Assembly: GCA_944384125.1 (NCBI GenBank)
Contig: CALWSF010000006.1
Location: 21,961-85,960, forward strand
Length of the DNA stretch: 64,000 nt
DNA from: an uncultured Lachnospiraceae bacterium
Lineage (GTDB): Bacteria; Bacillota; Clostridia; Lachnospirales; Lachnospiraceae
Direction of reading: 5' to 3'
Made by a program: the position numbers and the translations under genes
Part shown: in pieces, positions 44,542 to 52,679 of the stretch
Numbering within the stretch: the stretch's first letter is position 1
How the letters are laid out: each line of letters begins with the position of its first letter
The notes under the pieces: model-generated
Seen by the model: only the letters and a program-made list of their open reading frames with translations
Database searches by the model: none
What the model was told of the DNA's origin: nothing

Positions 44542-46071
44542 CTAGTCCCGCATTGTTGCATATTTCATGATTTCTTCCTGTGTTGCATCAGCAATATCGA
44601 GCACGCCCGTTATCCTTCCCTCGCACATCACAGCCACTCTGTCGCTCAGTCGCTGAATCTCCGCAAGCTCCGATGAAATCATAATAATCGATTTTCCCTT
44701 TGAGACAAGCTGCTCCATCAGTTCATACATCTCGCTTTTTGCCCCGATATCAATTCCTCTTGTGGGCTCGTCAAAGATGAATATGTCACAGTCTTTCATC
44801 AGCCATCTGGCAACAATTACCTTCTGCTGATTTCCGCCTGAAAGATTTTTCAGTATCTGCCTCATTGAAGGAGTCTTTGTCCGAAGCATTTTATTGAATT
44901 TTTCCGATTCTCTGGACATTTCAGAATCATCGATACGGCCGCCTTTGATAAATTTTTCAACAGAAGCAATTACCGTATTATCCGTTACAGACTTGTCAAG
45001 CATAAGCCCGTACTGTTTTCTGTCCTCAGACAGATAACAGATTCCGTTGCGCACCGCCTGCTCCGGAGTATGTATATCAACTTTATTTCCATTGATAAAT
45101 ATTTCCCCGGAATTTTTATAATCCGCCCCATAGATTGCACGGGCCATTTCCGTTCTCCCGGCGCCCATAAGTCCGGCGAATCCGAGGATCTCGCCTTTGT
45201 GGAGCTTAAAGGAAACATTTTTAACCTCTTTACCCGCATTGAGGTTCTTTACCTCAAGAATAACCGGAGCATCCTCTTTTACATTGCTCTTTTCTTTTTT
45301 ATCACCGTAAACCACGCGGCCTACCATCATCCTGACAATATCGTCCTTTGTCGTCTCCGCAGTATTTACAGTGTCTACATACTCGCCGTCGCGCATCACG
45401 GTAACCCGATCAGAAATCCGTGTAATCTCATCCATACGATGAGAAATATAAATCATCCCGATTCCTTTTGCTTTCAGATCATTCATGATCTTAAAAAGTT
45501 CTTCCACCTCAGGCTGCGTCAGCGCTGCGGTAGGCTCATCAAGAACCAGCAGTCTGCAGTCATGGGAAACCGCTTTTGCAATTTCAACCATCTGTTGTTT
45601 TCCTACTGTCAGTGTTCCCAGCGGCACAGAAGGATCGATCTTTACCCCGATTCTCTGAAAGAGCTCTGCCGTATCTTCCTCCATCTTCCTGTCATCAATC
45701 ATGATGCCTTTTTTCGGTTCTCTGCCCACATATATATTCTGTGCCACAGTCAGATGATTCATCATATTGAGCTCCTGATGAATTACACTGATACCCACTT
45801 TCTGCGATTCAGCAATATTTGCAAAATGAACCGGTTTCGAAAAGTATGTAATCTCTCCTCCGTCTCTTTTGTAAATTCCGCAAAGAATCTTCACAAGTGT
45901 GGATTTTCCGGCCCCGTTTTCTCCCATCAGGGCGTGTACTTCACCCGCGCGAAGCTCGAACTGTACAGATTTTAGTGCATGTACACCAGAAAACCGCTTT
46001 TCGATATTCTCCATTTTTAAGATTACTTCATTCACATCCGAAAGCTCCTTTTCCTTTTTTACAATTTGCAT
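44542..46071 (-). CDS. Sugar ABC transporter ATP-binding protein, RbsA/MglA family
   Basis: 509 residues with two ABC domains. The first has Walker A GENGAGKST, signature LTVGKQQMVEIAKAV and Walker B LLVLDEPTAAL. The second has a degenerate Walker A (GLMGAGRTE) and an intact LSGGNQQKVIVARWL signature, as in all RbsA-type proteins. It drives uptake of the sugar bound by the lipoprotein encoded by the third gene. Confidence 0.93.
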   Translation of the reverse strand: MQIVKKEKELSDVNEVILKMENIEKRFSGVHALKSVQFELRAGEVHALMGENGAGKSTLVKILCGIYKRDGGEITYFSKPVHFANIAESQKVGISVIHQELNMMNHLTVAQNIYVGREPKKGIMIDDRKMEEDTAELFQRIGVKIDPSVPLGTLTVGKQQMVEIAKAVSHDCRLLVLDEPTAALTQPEVEELFKIMNDLKAKGIGMIYISHRMDEITRISDRVTVMRDGEYVDTVNTAETTKDDIVRMMVGRVVYGDKKEKSNVKEDAPVILEVKNLNAGKEVKNVSFKLHKGEILGFAGLMGAGRTEMARAIYGADYKNSGEIFINGNKVDIHTPEQAVRNGICYLSEDRKQYGLMLDKSVTDNTVIASVEKFIKGGRIDDSEMSRESEKFNKMLRTKTPSMRQILKNLSGGNQQKVIVARWLMKDCDIFIFDEPTRGIDIGAKSEMYELMEQLVSKGKSIIMISSELAEIQRLSDRVAVMCEGRITGVLDIADATQEEIMKYATMRD

Positions 46072-46097
46072 AATTTCCTGTCTCTTTTCTGAAATGA

Positions 46098-46126
46098 ATT
46101 ATAACATATTTCTGTGGTTTCTTCAA
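46098..46126 (-). promoter_or_regulatory. Promoter of the sugar importer operon
   Basis: On the minus strand TTGAAG (plus 46121-46126) and a perfect TATAAT (plus 46098-46103) are 17 bases apart, 27 bases before the ATPase gene start. Confidence 0.65.
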
Positions 46127-46228
46127 TATAAAATTGTTATTTTTTATGAGTTTATGCCTGTTTTATTGGTTTTTAACCTTTTTTGACAAGTTTTTTATGT
46201 TTTATTTTGTTTATTTCTATTTTTATCC

Positions 46229-46280
46229 CTAAAAACAGGACGTTAATATCGCCCAAAATGCGCACTTCTTCTGTTTTTAG
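46229..46280. promoter_or_regulatory. Spaced inverted repeat, candidate regulator site upstream of the importer
   Basis: CTAAAAACAG at 46229-46238 and its complement CTGTTTTTAG at 46271-46280, 42 bases centre to centre. The core TAAAAACAG also forms the arms of the repeat at the microcompartment promoter (60980-61039) with similar spacing. The rest of the 370-base gap holds no gene. Confidence 0.5.
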
Positions 46281-46342
46281 AGATATTTCCAGTTTGTCCA
46301 TTCTCCCGGTAGCCAGACATTTTTACACATTGCCGGATACTC

Positions 46343-46389
46343 ACACTAAAAGCGAAGGCAGGCATGGCTCATTTTAGTCCATGCCTGCC
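46343..46389 (-). terminator. Terminator of the microcompartment operon
   Basis: GGCAGGCATGG pairs with CCATGCCTGCC (46357-46367 and 46379-46389) over an 11-base loop, 53 bases past the iron alcohol dehydrogenase stop. The T-run on the minus strand is interrupted (TTCGCTTTTAG). Confidence 0.65.
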
Positions 46390-46441
46390 CTGACCATAAA
46401 CTTTCTGTTTACTGACAGTACTTTTTGTCTGTTTCCGGGTT

Positions 46442-47596
46442 TTATGCCTGATTCCACAGATCTTTATATATAGATACAATGTCCTGTTTCGAAACAGGGC
46501 GCGGGTTGCCCGATGTGCAGCTGTCAACAAGGGCAGCATCTGCCATACCGTCAATCCTGCTCATATATTCGTCTTCCGAAACAATCCCCATCTGTGATAT
46601 GGAAAGCGGTATATCCATCTCCTTTAACATAAATTGCACCCAGTTTACAAGGGAACGCACTGTCATAATTCTGTTGTAACTGCTCAGCCCCAGAATCTGA
46701 GAGATTGTGGCATACCGTTTTACAGCCGGCAGATATTCTTTTCGGCTTTTGCTGTGTTTATTTATATCACTGTTAAACTCAATAATATGGGGAAGAAGCA
46801 TGGCATTTGCCCTTCCATGAGGAATATGAAATGTAGCGCCAAGCTGATGAGCCATGCCATGATTCAGACCAAGGCCGGCAGAATTAAACGCTATCCCTGC
46901 GAGACAGGATGCAGAATGCATTTTCTGTCTTGCATGCATGTCATTCCCGTCAAAATATGCTCTCAGCAAAAACACCCCACAGATTTCAATTGCCTTCTCC
47001 GCAAGCGCAGTAGAAAAATCATTGCGTCCTGTACTGACGCACGCCTCAATTGCATGTGTCAGCACATCCATACCTGTATCCGCAGTAACCTCTGGAGGAA
47101 CACTTTTTACGAGTTCCGCGTCCAGTATGGTTTCCTCTGGCGTCAAACTGCTGTGAACAAGAGGATATTTTCTCTCCGCTTTCCAATCAGACACAACCGC
47201 AAATGATGTTACTTCCGACCCCGTTCCGCTTGTTGTAGGAATTGCAATCAATGTGATCTCACCATAATAATCAATCTGCTTTGCAAATTCCCTGATAGCC
47301 TTTGAAGAATCAATTGCCGATCCTCCCCCCACAGCTACGATTGCGTCCGGCCGGTAATCCAGAAGTTTTCTGACTCCGGCACTGATCTTTTCAATTGGCG
47401 GATCAGGGACAACATCCATAAAAATATCATAATTAATCCCAGCCGCATCAAGAGGCTTCCGAATCATATTTATCATTCCACTCTGCACAACAAAGGGATC
47501 TGTGATAATCAGAATTTTTTTATAAGAGAGTTGGCTAAGACGATTCAGCGCCTGATCCCCAAAGTAAATTTTCGTCTTGATTTCAAAATGATTCAT
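46442..47596 (-). CDS. Iron-containing alcohol dehydrogenase, PduQ/FucO type
   Basis: 384 residues of the group III iron dehydrogenase family. The NAD site is VAVGGGSAIDSSKAI, followed by IPTTSGTGSEVTSFAVV. Metal ligands fall in DAELVKSVPPEVTADTGMDVLTHAIE and in GLNHGMAHQLGATFHIPHGRAN. It would reduce propanal to 1-propanol, regenerating NAD, or lactaldehyde to propanediol. It is the last gene of the microcompartment operon, after the DeoR gene. Which of the two roles it has cannot be settled here. Confidence 0.88.
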   Translation of the reverse strand: MNHFEIKTKIYFGDQALNRLSQLSYKKILIITDPFVVQSGMINMIRKPLDAAGINYDIFMDVVPDPPIEKISAGVRKLLDYRPDAIVAVGGGSAIDSSKAIREFAKQIDYYGEITLIAIPTTSGTGSEVTSFAVVSDWKAERKYPLVHSSLTPEETILDAELVKSVPPEVTADTGMDVLTHAIEACVSTGRNDFSTALAEKAIEICGVFLLRAYFDGNDMHARQKMHSASCLAGIAFNSAGLGLNHGMAHQLGATFHIPHGRANAMLLPHIIEFNSDINKHSKSRKEYLPAVKRYATISQILGLSSYNRIMTVRSLVNWVQFMLKEMDIPLSISQMGIVSEDEYMSRIDGMADAALVDSCTSGNPRPVSKQDIVSIYKDLWNQA

Positions 47597-47605
47597 AAAT
47601 ACCTT

Positions 47606-48370
47606 CTACTCCAGATAAACGCACTCCACATTAAGCTCCTCTAATTTCCTGAGCCAAACGTCATCTGGCTTTTTATCTGTTACAATCATATCAACGTCCT
47701 GAAGATCTCCCACTTTGCAGAACGCAATCTTGTCAAATTTAGAGCTGTCCACCGCAAGGATCTTCTGCTTCGCACACTGCAGCATTGTCAGTTTGTTGTT
47801 GGCGTGACGCTCCTCACTGTCTGTAAAACCAGCTTCCATATCGATTCCCTTGGCCGATATAATTGCGCGATCCGCATTGTATGTCCGGATTACCCGATCT
47901 GTAAGCGGTCCCACCAGAGCAAAATATTGGCTGGAAGTTTCACCCCCGGTCGTAATTACCCTGCAGTTGGGATATTCCATCAGTTCAATTGATATTTCAA
48001 GAGAATTGGTAATGATTGTAATATTTTTCTTGTCCTTCAAAATCTTTGCAATAGCACCGGCGGTAGAACTGGCATCAAGTATAATATTTTCACCATCCTT
48101 TACCATATCGCCAATCAGAGATGCAATTTTCTGTTTCCCGAGAACATTTCTGTTTTTTCTGACATTAAAGGGAAGCTCAAAATTTGAATTTTCATTCAGA
48201 ACAGCCCCACCGTAACTTTTAATCGCATAACCGTCATTCTCAAGTTTGTCCAGGTCACGCCGTATCGTTTCCTCAGATACATGGTATATTTCGCTGAGTT
48301 CTCCCACAACAACGCTTTTCTCTGTCTGAAGTTTCTCCAATATCGCATTTCGTCTCTCTATTGCAAGCAT
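47606..48370 (-). CDS. DeoR-family repressor of the microcompartment operon
   Basis: 254 residues. The N-terminal winged helix reads RRNAILEKLQTEKSVVVGELSEIYHVSEETIRRDLDKLE, the DeoR signature. The C-terminal half is the sugar-phosphate sensor domain (NIILDASSTAGAIAKIL, VITTGGETSSQYFALVGP). It probably binds fuculose-1-phosphate, rhamnulose-1-phosphate or DHAP and controls the operon that contains it. The spaced inverted repeat at the operon promoter is a candidate target. Confidence 0.9.
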   Translation of the reverse strand: MLAIERRNAILEKLQTEKSVVVGELSEIYHVSEETIRRDLDKLENDGYAIKSYGGAVLNENSNFELPFNVRKNRNVLGKQKIASLIGDMVKDGENIILDASSTAGAIAKILKDKKNITIITNSLEISIELMEYPNCRVITTGGETSSQYFALVGPLTDRVIRTYNADRAIISAKGIDMEAGFTDSEERHANNKLTMLQCAKQKILAVDSSKFDKIAFCKVGDLQDVDMIVTDKKPDDVWLRKLEELNVECVYLE

Positions 48371-48390
48371 ACTCCTATTCCTCCCATAAT

Positions 48391-48939
48391 CTAAAGAATC
48401 GCTCTTCTAATTTGTTCATCAGGATGAGCGATTACTGAAGAATCCAAATACATGCCTTCCTTTGCCACTGTGTTTTTCGCACGGGCAATAGCCGCCTCCA
48501 CTGCAGCAATTTCCCCTGAAAGAAACATATATGATTTTCCGCACATTCCTCTTGCCAGACGAAGTTCAATCAGATCTACAAGTGCTGTTTTCGCCGCTTC
48601 ATCCGCCGCCACGATCATCGTGGCCGCATCATAGGTTTCCAATATCCCCAGTGCAGATACCTCTTCAATCTGTGCAGCCCCGTAAATTGCCGGAAAAATC
48701 GACTCATGTGGATTTCCCAAAATAAAACTGCTGATCAAATGTTCCTCGTACTGCGTTCTGGCACGGTTTACCGCCGCGTCCACAGCGCTGAGATCTCCTG
48801 TGATGATCACTATATATTTTCCGGGACATACCGTCTGAGCTTCGATAATACTGATATCAGAAGTCTTTACCATCGCATCCGCTGCAACGACTCCCGCAGA
48901 CACGGTTTTATACTCTACCATTCCAATCGCCTTACTCAT
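48391..48939 (-). CDS. pduT: Microcompartment shell protein, tandem-BMC (PduT type)
   Basis: About 182 residues with two BMC domains in a row, so it forms trimers. Starting at the ATG at 48939 (MSKAIGMVEYKTVSAG), the pore residue in VCPGKYIVI is Cys38, matching the 4Fe-4S-binding Cys38 of Salmonella PduT. A GTG at 48948 is an alternative start, with AGGAGGG closer to it. The gene overlaps the PduS-like gene slightly, in line with PduS and PduT working together to pass electrons across the shell. Confidence 0.9.
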   Translation of the reverse strand: MSKAIGMVEYKTVSAGVVAADAMVKTSDISIIEAQTVCPGKYIVIITGDLSAVDAAVNRARTQYEEHLISSFILGNPHESIFPAIYGAAQIEEVSALGILETYDAATMIVAADEAAKTALVDLIELRLARGMCGKSYMFLSGEIAAVEAAIARAKNTVAKEGMYLDSSVIAHPDEQIRRAIL

Positions 48940-50278
48940 TTGGCACACGTCCCTCCTGCTTTTCTATGATAACATATTTTTCATTAACTTCCACAACTTT
49001 TCCGCTGATCGATGCGTGAACCGCAACGCTTAAGCCATTTCCCGGTTCTCCGATCATCTGCCCGTGCTCTACCAGTTCACCCGCCTGTACGATAGGACGG
49101 GCAGGTGCACCAATATGCTGACTGAGCATAATCTTTACTTTACCAGCTTTTGCAGGCACATCCTGAAGCGGTGCCTCTCTGTCATACTTTGTCAGATTCA
49201 GTCTTGCCATCAGCCGCTTCATCGGAACCTTCCGATACTCACGCTCTTCCCCCACGGGTTTCGCATCTGCCAGGGGCGGTTTCAGTCCCGCCTTCCTGAG
49301 CCCCGCCTTATATTCTGCCATCAGCGTTCTGGGCGCAAGTCCCTGCATACAGGAATAAAGCTCACACAGTCCGCAGGAGCAACAGAACATTGTGTTGATA
49401 AAGATTCCCGGATCCTGAATGTCTTTGCAGGTAGCAGCCCTCATAAATTTATGCGGTTCAATGGGATGTCCAAGCCGGTTCCTGGGACAAAGATCTGTAC
49501 ACATGGTACACTGACAGCAGGATGCTGCCGCCCGTTTCAGATCAATAGAGGCTTTCCTCCTTTTTGACTGAATAATCAAATGTTCTTCCGGAAGAACAAG
49601 AATTGCATTGGTCGTCTTCATTACCGGCTGTACGCCTGTGCCGATACTTCCCATCATTGGACCGCCTATAAAATATACCGGATTTTCTGTTGTCACACCG
49701 CCTGCCATCGCCACAACCTCATCGATCGTACAGCCAATCGGCACGCGCACTGTAACAGGATGTTCAACTTCGGCCACAACAGATACAAGTTTATCTGTAA
49801 CCGGTGTCTCCCTCTTCAGAGCACGATACACATTATACACTGTCTCAACATTGAATACGGCCACCCCTATCTCAATTGGCAGTCCGCCCGGACGAACTGT
49901 TTTTCCGGTCACTTCATAAATCAGAACAACCTCATCGCCCGCCGGATAAACCTCATCAAGAAGCCCCAGCCTGACTCCCTCATAGTCACCAATACAGTCA
50001 TTCAGTGCCTCAATGGTTTTTTTATAGGCCTTCTTTATTCCGATTACAAGATCTTTTGCACCTACAGTCCGGCCAATCATGCAAAATGTTTCAACAATCT
50101 CCCGGGCATATTTTTCAAGAAGCTGTCTGTGCAGTCTCAGCAGAGGTTCACATTCCGCACAATTCAGTATAATCGTCTCCGCACGCTCATCCAGCTTCGC
50201 ATATGTTGGAAATCCTGCGCCACCGGCACCAACAATTCCGCTCTGCTGCAGTTTCTTACTTAACTCTTTTATATCCAT
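48932..50278 (-). CDS. pduS: PduS-like iron-sulfur flavoprotein
   Basis: 448 residues. GIVGAGGAGFPTYAKL and LNCAECEPLL are RnfC/PduS hallmarks of the FMN/NADH region. Two 4Fe-4S motifs follow: CCQCTMCTDLCP and CCSCGLCELYSC. A biotinyl-like C-terminal domain ends the protein (GEPGNGLSVAVHASISGKV). In microcompartments PduS is thought to move electrons between the inside and the cytoplasm through PduT. Here it could supply or remove reducing power for the two alcohol dehydrogenases. Confidence 0.9.
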   Translation of the reverse strand: MDIKELSKKLQQSGIVGAGGAGFPTYAKLDERAETIILNCAECEPLLRLHRQLLEKYAREIVETFCMIGRTVGAKDLVIGIKKAYKKTIEALNDCIGDYEGVRLGLLDEVYPAGDEVVLIYEVTGKTVRPGGLPIEIGVAVFNVETVYNVYRALKRETPVTDKLVSVVAEVEHPVTVRVPIGCTIDEVVAMAGGVTTENPVYFIGGPMMGSIGTGVQPVMKTTNAILVLPEEHLIIQSKRRKASIDLKRAAASCCQCTMCTDLCPRNRLGHPIEPHKFMRAATCKDIQDPGIFINTMFCCSCGLCELYSCMQGLAPRTLMAEYKAGLRKAGLKPPLADAKPVGEEREYRKVPMKRLMARLNLTKYDREAPLQDVPAKAGKVKIMLSQHIGAPARPIVQAGELVEHGQMIGEPGNGLSVAVHASISGKVVEVNEKYVIIEKQEGRVPNE

Positions 50279-50287
50279 AAACGCTCA

Positions 50288-50554
50288 CTACTCCAGTCCG
50301 GTTCCATCGTCAATAATTCCAACAATTGCTGCGTCCACCGGAGAATCCGCCATACCACAGCCGATTCGGGCCGCACTTCCAAGAGCCACAAGAACATACT
50401 CTCCAATGCCTGCCCCGATATTGTCAATCGCGATCAGCTGCTGCTCTTTCTCTTTCATTTTTCCGATGATCTCAACAATCATGAATTTACTTCCGATTAA
50501 CCTGTCATTCTTTCTTGTAGAGACAACACTTCCCACAACTTTACCCGCAAGCAT
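50288..50554 (-). CDS. pduN: Microcompartment vertex protein, EutN/CcmL (PduN) family
   Basis: 88 residues. MLAGKVVGSVVSTRKNDRL and a central IAIDNIGAGIGEYVLVALGSAAR match EutN/CcmL proteins, which form pentamers that cap the corners of the shell. A final VDAAIVGIIDDGTGLE is typical of the family. It lies between the PduL and PduS-like genes, and only one vertex gene is present in the locus. Confidence 0.93.
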   Translation of the reverse strand: MLAGKVVGSVVSTRKNDRLIGSKFMIVEIIGKMKEKEQQLIAIDNIGAGIGEYVLVALGSAARIGCGMADSPVDAAIVGIIDDGTGLE

Positions 50555-50578
50555 AACTTCCTCCCACTGATCCGGCTC

Positions 50579-51223
50579 TTATCTGATGATGGATACGGTC
50601 TGTCCGGTAGATATTTTTGCAGCATTGGCCTCGTCTGTGTCAATATGCATTTCGAGAGTAAAACTGTCGTCCACCCGGATATGTACCTGGCTGAATATCG
50701 TTTCTCTGTCATTATCAGCTTTTACAGATACGATATCGCCATCCGAAACACCGGCAGCCTGCGCATCTCTCGGCGCCATATGAATATGGCGTTTCGCAAT
50801 GATGCAACCCTCCTCCAGATACAGAACTCCTTTTGGACCAACCACAACAATCGGCGCTGAATTTTTCAGATCTCCCGAAAGTCTGACCGGAGCTTTGACA
50901 CCTAGTTTAATCGCATCTGTTGCAGAAATTTCCACCTGAGAGCTGCTCCTCACAGGCCCAAGCACTCTTACATTTTCGATTGCCCGGAGTTTCAGGCCCA
51001 CAATGGTTACCACCTCATTTGCCGCAAATTGCCCGCCCATCAACTCTTTCTTTTTTGTGAGTTCATATCCTTTTCCAAAAAGAATCTCCACATGCTCCTG
51101 CGTGAGATGTACATGTCTTGCTGATACGCCGACAGGTACAAGAAAACCCTTTCCGGTATTGTTTTTCCTTTCAAGTGCCTCTAAAACAAGTCTGGTAATC
51201 AATTCAATATTGCCGTTCTCCAT
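50579..51223 (-). CDS. pduL: Phosphate propanoyltransferase PduL
   Basis: 214 residues. Zinc-binding segments are GVSARHVHLTQEHVEILFG, AKRHIHMAPRDAQAAGV and EMHIDTDEANAA, the PduL pattern. It converts propionyl-CoA and phosphate to propionyl-phosphate and free CoA, which recycles CoA inside the shell. The N-terminus MENGNIELITRLVLEALERK is a short amphipathic helix of the encapsulation-peptide type, followed by a linker. No propionate kinase gene lies nearby, so ATP would be made by a kinase encoded elsewhere. Confidence 0.93.
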   Translation of the reverse strand: MENGNIELITRLVLEALERKNNTGKGFLVPVGVSARHVHLTQEHVEILFGKGYELTKKKELMGGQFAANEVVTIVGLKLRAIENVRVLGPVRSSSQVEISATDAIKLGVKAPVRLSGDLKNSAPIVVVGPKGVLYLEEGCIIAKRHIHMAPRDAQAAGVSDGDIVSVKADNDRETIFSQVHIRVDDSFTLEMHIDTDEANAAKISTGQTVSIIR

Positions 51224-51300
51224 AATTGAATCCGCCTTTTCTCTGTAATTAATTTTTCAGACGGCGCTAACCAGACGCCGTCTGAAAAGATTGATTATTT

Positions 51301-51708
51301 CTAAATAGAAGGAAGGATTTTTTCTACATCCGAATGCGGTCTCGGAATTACATGTGTAGCTACCAGTTCGCCCAGCCTGGATGCGTTTGCAGCTCCGGCT
51401 TCAACAGCTGACTTTACCGCACCTACATCTCCGCGTACCATAACACTCACAAGACCAGAACCGATTTTCTCCGTTCCAACAAGTACAACGTTTGCAGATT
51501 TCAACATTGCATCCGCCGCTTCGATTGCTGCCACCAGCCCTCTTGTTTCTACCATTCCCAATGCCTGCTGTACCATTCTATACTCCTCCTTCGGTTGTTC
51601 TTCCTGAACCTGTTTATTTACTCTCTGAACTGTCTTTGACGGAGCCTTTGCTCTGGCTGAACCTGCCATTGCCGCCTGCTTTTCCTCATTTTTTTTCTCT
51701 TCGGCCAT
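51301..51708 (-). CDS. BMC-H shell protein with charged N-terminal extension (two likely starts)
   Basis: 135 residues from the first ATG: a Lys/Glu/Ala-rich extension of 44 residues ([16 protein letters not shown] and on), then a complete 91-residue BMC domain starting [15 protein letters not shown], with pore loop KIGSG. Both starts have strong ribosome sites: AGGAGG before 51708 and AAGGAGGAG six bases before the internal ATG at 51576. The domain is about 88% identical to the shell protein at 52036-52311. The situation resembles PduB and PduB-prime, in which the N-terminal extension links shell to cargo. Confidence 0.88.
   Translation of the reverse strand: MAEEKKNEEKQAAMAGSARAKAPSKTVQRVNKQVQEEQPKEEYRMVQQALGMVETRGLVAAIEAADAMLKSANVVLVGTEKIGSGLVSVMVRGDVGAVKSAVEAGAANASRLGELVATHVIPRPHSDVEKILPSI
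51576..51591 (-). promoter_or_regulatory. Internal ribosome binding site and second start in the extended shell gene
   Basis: AAGGAGGAG at plus-strand 51583-51591 lies 6 bases before the ATG at 51576, in frame, and would give a 91-residue shell protein without the extension. The motif encodes KEE of the long form. Confidence 0.65.
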
Positions 51709-51718
51709 ATTCTGCCTC

Positions 51719-52003
51719 CTATTTCAAGCGACTGGCGCTCTGATTAATGATTCTCACAATCTCTTCATGGGGATTTGCAATGACCGCTTTCGCCACCGGC
51801 TTTTTGATTGCCTGCTTTGCAGCAGTTTCAACGGCATGTGTTACTGCCGACACAGTGCCCTGTACGACGATTGTGACAAGCCTTCCGCCGAGTTTTTTTT
51901 CCCATGTAACAAATTCAACATCAGCGCACTTAACCATAATATCAAGAACATCAATTGCCGCTGTCGTACTCGGGATTTCTATAAGTCCATATGATTTTCC
52001 CAT
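51719..52003 (-). CDS. BMC-H shell protein, divergent
   Basis: 94 residues with one BMC domain: [28 protein letters not shown], pore region [14 protein letters not shown], and the conserved [13 protein letters not shown] end. It is a hexamer-type tile, clearly different from the PduA/J-like neighbours in its pore (KLGGR in place of KIGSG), so it may pass other molecules. It lies 10 bases before the extended shell gene. Confidence 0.9.
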   Translation of the reverse strand: MGKSYGLIEIPSTTAAIDVLDIMVKCADVEFVTWEKKLGGRLVTIVVQGTVSAVTHAVETAAKQAIKKPVAKAVIANPHEEIVRIINQSASRLK

Positions 52004-52035
52004 GAAATTTACCCCTTCGTTTTATTTGATCTCTG

Positions 52036-52311
52036 TCAGATCGTCGGAAGGATCTTCTCCACATCACTGTGCGGTCTCGGAATCACATGTGTGGCAACGA
52101 GCTCTCCCAGTCTGGAAGCCGCATCTGCTCCTGCCTCTACGGCTGCTTTAACAGCTCCCACATCTCCGCGTACCATAACAGTTACAAGACCGGAACCGAT
52201 TTTCTCCGTTCCAATCAGTGTTACCTCTGCAGATTTAGTCATCGCATCTGCCGCCTCAATTGCTGCTGTAAGTCCTCTTGTCTCTATCATTCCCAATGCC
52301 TGCTGTACCAT
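52036..52311 (-). CDS. pduA: BMC-H shell protein, PduA/PduJ type
   Basis: 91 residues: [24 protein letters not shown], pore [17 protein letters not shown] and a [15 protein letters not shown] end. This is the main hexameric tile type, with the KIGSG pore seen in PduA. It is about 88% identical over its whole length to the BMC part of the protein at 51301-51708, which points to a local duplication. GGAGGA precedes the ATG. Confidence 0.93.
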   Translation of the reverse strand: MVQQALGMIETRGLTAAIEAADAMTKSAEVTLIGTEKIGSGLVTVMVRGDVGAVKAAVEAGADAASRLGELVATHVIPRPHSDVEKILPTI

Positions 52312-52345
52312 ATTTTATTCCTCCTGAATTTTAAATTTATTTGTT

Positions 52346-52663
52346 TTACTTTGTTTTGTCCAGACCGCTGAGTTTCAGCATTTTTTCCGTATCAGACTCC
52401 GGTCTGGGAATAATATGGGTCGTTATAACTCCCGAAATTTCATTGGCTCTTTTTACTGCGGCCTCCACCGCCGCAGTCACATCCGTCACGCTTCCGCGGA
52501 ACTTTATGGCGACTATAAGCGGTACAGGAAGTGCGTCCGCATTCGCCGGTTTGTTCTTATCAAAATTTTCCAACGTCACGTTCCCCGCCTTGCACCCGGC
52601 ATCCGCAGCTGCAAATGCCGCGACCAGACCAAACAGTTCAACGATGCCAACCGCTTCTCCCAT
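52346..52663 (-). CDS. BMC-H shell protein with altered pore region
   Basis: 105 residues. MGEAVGIVELFGLVAAFAAADAGCKAG opens one BMC domain. The pore strand is replaced by a longer polar loop (ENFDKNKPANADALPVP) before LIVAIKFRGSV. It ends TTHIIPRPESDTEKML. The insert makes the pore hard to predict. I chose the ATG at 52663, 7 bases after GGGAGAG. It is the first shell gene after the zinc alcohol dehydrogenase gene. Confidence 0.85.
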   Translation of the reverse strand: MGEAVGIVELFGLVAAFAAADAGCKAGNVTLENFDKNKPANADALPVPLIVAIKFRGSVTDVTAAVEAAVKRANEISGVITTHIIPRPESDTEKMLKLSGLDKTK

Positions 52664-52679
52664 AAACATACTCTCCCGC

